Source: Anaerolineae bacterium (GTDB lineage Bacteria > Chloroflexota > Anaerolineae > Anaerolineales > E44-bin32). From it: a stretch of DNA of 6,635 nt. Below the pieces are notes generated by a model. It was not told where the DNA came from. It was given only the letters and a program-made list of their open reading frames with translations, and made no database searches. The position numbers and the translations under genes are program-made. Location of the stretch: assembly GCA_030673735.1 (NCBI GenBank), contig DAOVIK010000085.1, forward strand, positions 1 to 6,635. Direction: 5' to 3'. Numbering within the stretch: position 1 is the first letter of the stretch; the number at the start of each line of letters is the position of its first letter. Of the stretch, positions 5,896 to 6,635 are shown in pieces.

Positions 5896-6635
5896 AGAAA
5901 ACGGTTTCTCGTAGACTATCGCCTTGCGAACCGGCTCAAAACCAACGCTTGTATACAGCCCGAGCGCGCCGCTTGGATTTTGCGTGTCCACACCCAGAGC
6001 GGCTTCCGACATGCCCAGGTCTCTGAGGCGTCGGATGCTCTTCACCAGCATGGCGCGCGCCAGGCCTTGGCGTCGCCAAACCCGCCTAACACAGATGTCC
6101 TCCGTGTAGCCGCGCTTTCGGTTGCGCGCTTTGTTCTCTTCCTCGTCGATGTAGTTCAAGATCGTTCCGGCGACCTGATCGCCGTCCCAAGCGATTATCC
6201 AATGCTCGGGCTGAAAGCGGCGGTCTTTGAGCCATCGCTGGTATCGCTTCTCGGGCTGAGGGCTATGTCCCCAATGGTCACGAAAGGCTTCGTCCAAGGC
6301 CTCCCAGACGAGGCGGTAGTGGTCAGGTTTGGCTGGTCGAATCTCCAGTCCGGATGGCATGGGAGCTTCAAATAGCTCTTCCATCGATTTGTTAGCCATC
6401 TCGAAGAAGTAGCGCCCCGGCGAGTATCCGTTGGCGTCGTACAGAGCGAGCTTGCCTACTTCCGCATCGTCGGCCCAGGTGCGGAAGAAGCGCGCGCCAT
6501 CTTCAGGATGTCCGCCGGCGATATGCTGCAGACGCCCAACAGCTACGCCAAGCATGGTGGTGCCGATGCCTTTTCGTCGCCAGGGGGCCAGAAGGTAGCC
6601 ATCGTGGCTGTAGATGAGATTGCCTTTGCTTTCGC
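5893..6635 (-). CDS. Two-domain GNAT family N-acetyltransferase, N-terminus off the right edge
   Basis: The frame is open from the window edge to TAG at 5893, giving 246 visible residues. The Met at 6555 lies inside the first GNAT fold, so it is not the start. The fragment begins in the first domain with motif A LLAPWRRKGIGTTML (14-28) and ends that domain with LALYDANGYSPGRYFFEM (62-79). The second domain (about 95-246) has CVRRVWRRQGLARAML (181-196) and the motif-B segment LGVDTQNPSGALGLYTSVG (213-231). It shares the block DEAFRDHWG (114-122) with DEAFQDHWG in the next gene, so the two are paralogues. By comparison with that gene, roughly 90-100 residues are missing. It is an acetyl-CoA-dependent transferase with unknown substrate, probably co-transcribed with the gene 46 bp downstream. 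Confidence 0.9.
   Translation of the reverse strand, partial: ESKGNLIYSHDGYLLAPWRRKGIGTTMLGVAVGRLQHIAGGHPEDGARFFRTWADDAEVGKLALYDANGYSPGRYFFEMANKSMEELFEAPMPSGLEIRPAKPDHYRLVWEALDEAFRDHWGHSPQPEKRYQRWLKDRRFQPEHWIIAWDGDQVAGTILNYIDEEENKARNRKRGYTEDICVRRVWRRQGLARAMLVKSIRRLRDLGMSEAALGVDTQNPSGALGLYTSVGFEPVRKAIVYEKPFS

Noticed and set aside
5190..6375. Plus-strand frames of 183 and 179 codons (5190-5741 and 5836-6375)
   Set aside because: They are antisense to the two GNAT genes. The GNAT motifs are intact on the minus strand, and these products show no domain.
1..6635. Defence system, CRISPR array, insertion sequence, prophage or toxin-antitoxin module
   Set aside because: I found no regular direct repeats with spacers, no transposase, integrase or phage motif, no nuclease signature and no terminal inverted repeats. 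The GNAT genes lack a neighbouring RHH antitoxin, so a GNAT toxin module is not supported.

Overview
The window is moderately GC-rich bacterial DNA in which every convincing gene lies on the minus strand. Gene content suggests a Chloroflexota (Anaerolineae-like) genome. This is inferred from memory of two protein families: the helicase-associated protein at the left edge and the two-domain GNAT proteins at the right edge. No rRNA, tRNA or other marker supports it.

In the direction of transcription (right to left) the order is: (1) a two-domain GNAT acetyltransferase cut by the right edge (5893-6635); (2) a second, complete two-domain GNAT protein (4821-5846), 46 bp downstream and related to the first; (3) a hairpin with a short T-run (4756-4791); (4) a HAD-IA hydrolase (4038-4661); (5) a 325-bp gap with a candidate promoter and a possible 65-codon ORF that overlaps the next gene by 4 nt; (6) a 12-helix-type MFS transporter, probably an exporter (2441-3712); (7) a 250-bp gap with a perfect TATAAT box and several inverted repeats; (8) a YegS/BmrU-type lipid kinase (1276-2190) with a strong Shine-Dalgarno; (9) 28 bp further on, the first 415 residues of a helicase-associated (XPB/Ssl2 N-terminal, Helicase_C_3-type) protein that runs off the left edge (1-1247).

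The likely transcription units are the GNAT pair, the HAD gene, the MFS gene (perhaps with the small ORF), and the lipid kinase with the helicase-associated gene. I see no common pathway. The set reads as ordinary chromosomal genes: small-molecule acetylation, a phosphatase-like enzyme, efflux, lipid phosphorylation and a possible nucleic-acid protein. There is no CRISPR array, insertion sequence, phage gene or obvious defence system. The points most worth a second look are the structured leader before the lipid kinase, the GTGA overlap at the MFS start, the tandem GNAT paralogues, and the HAD protein lacking the second catalytic aspartate.
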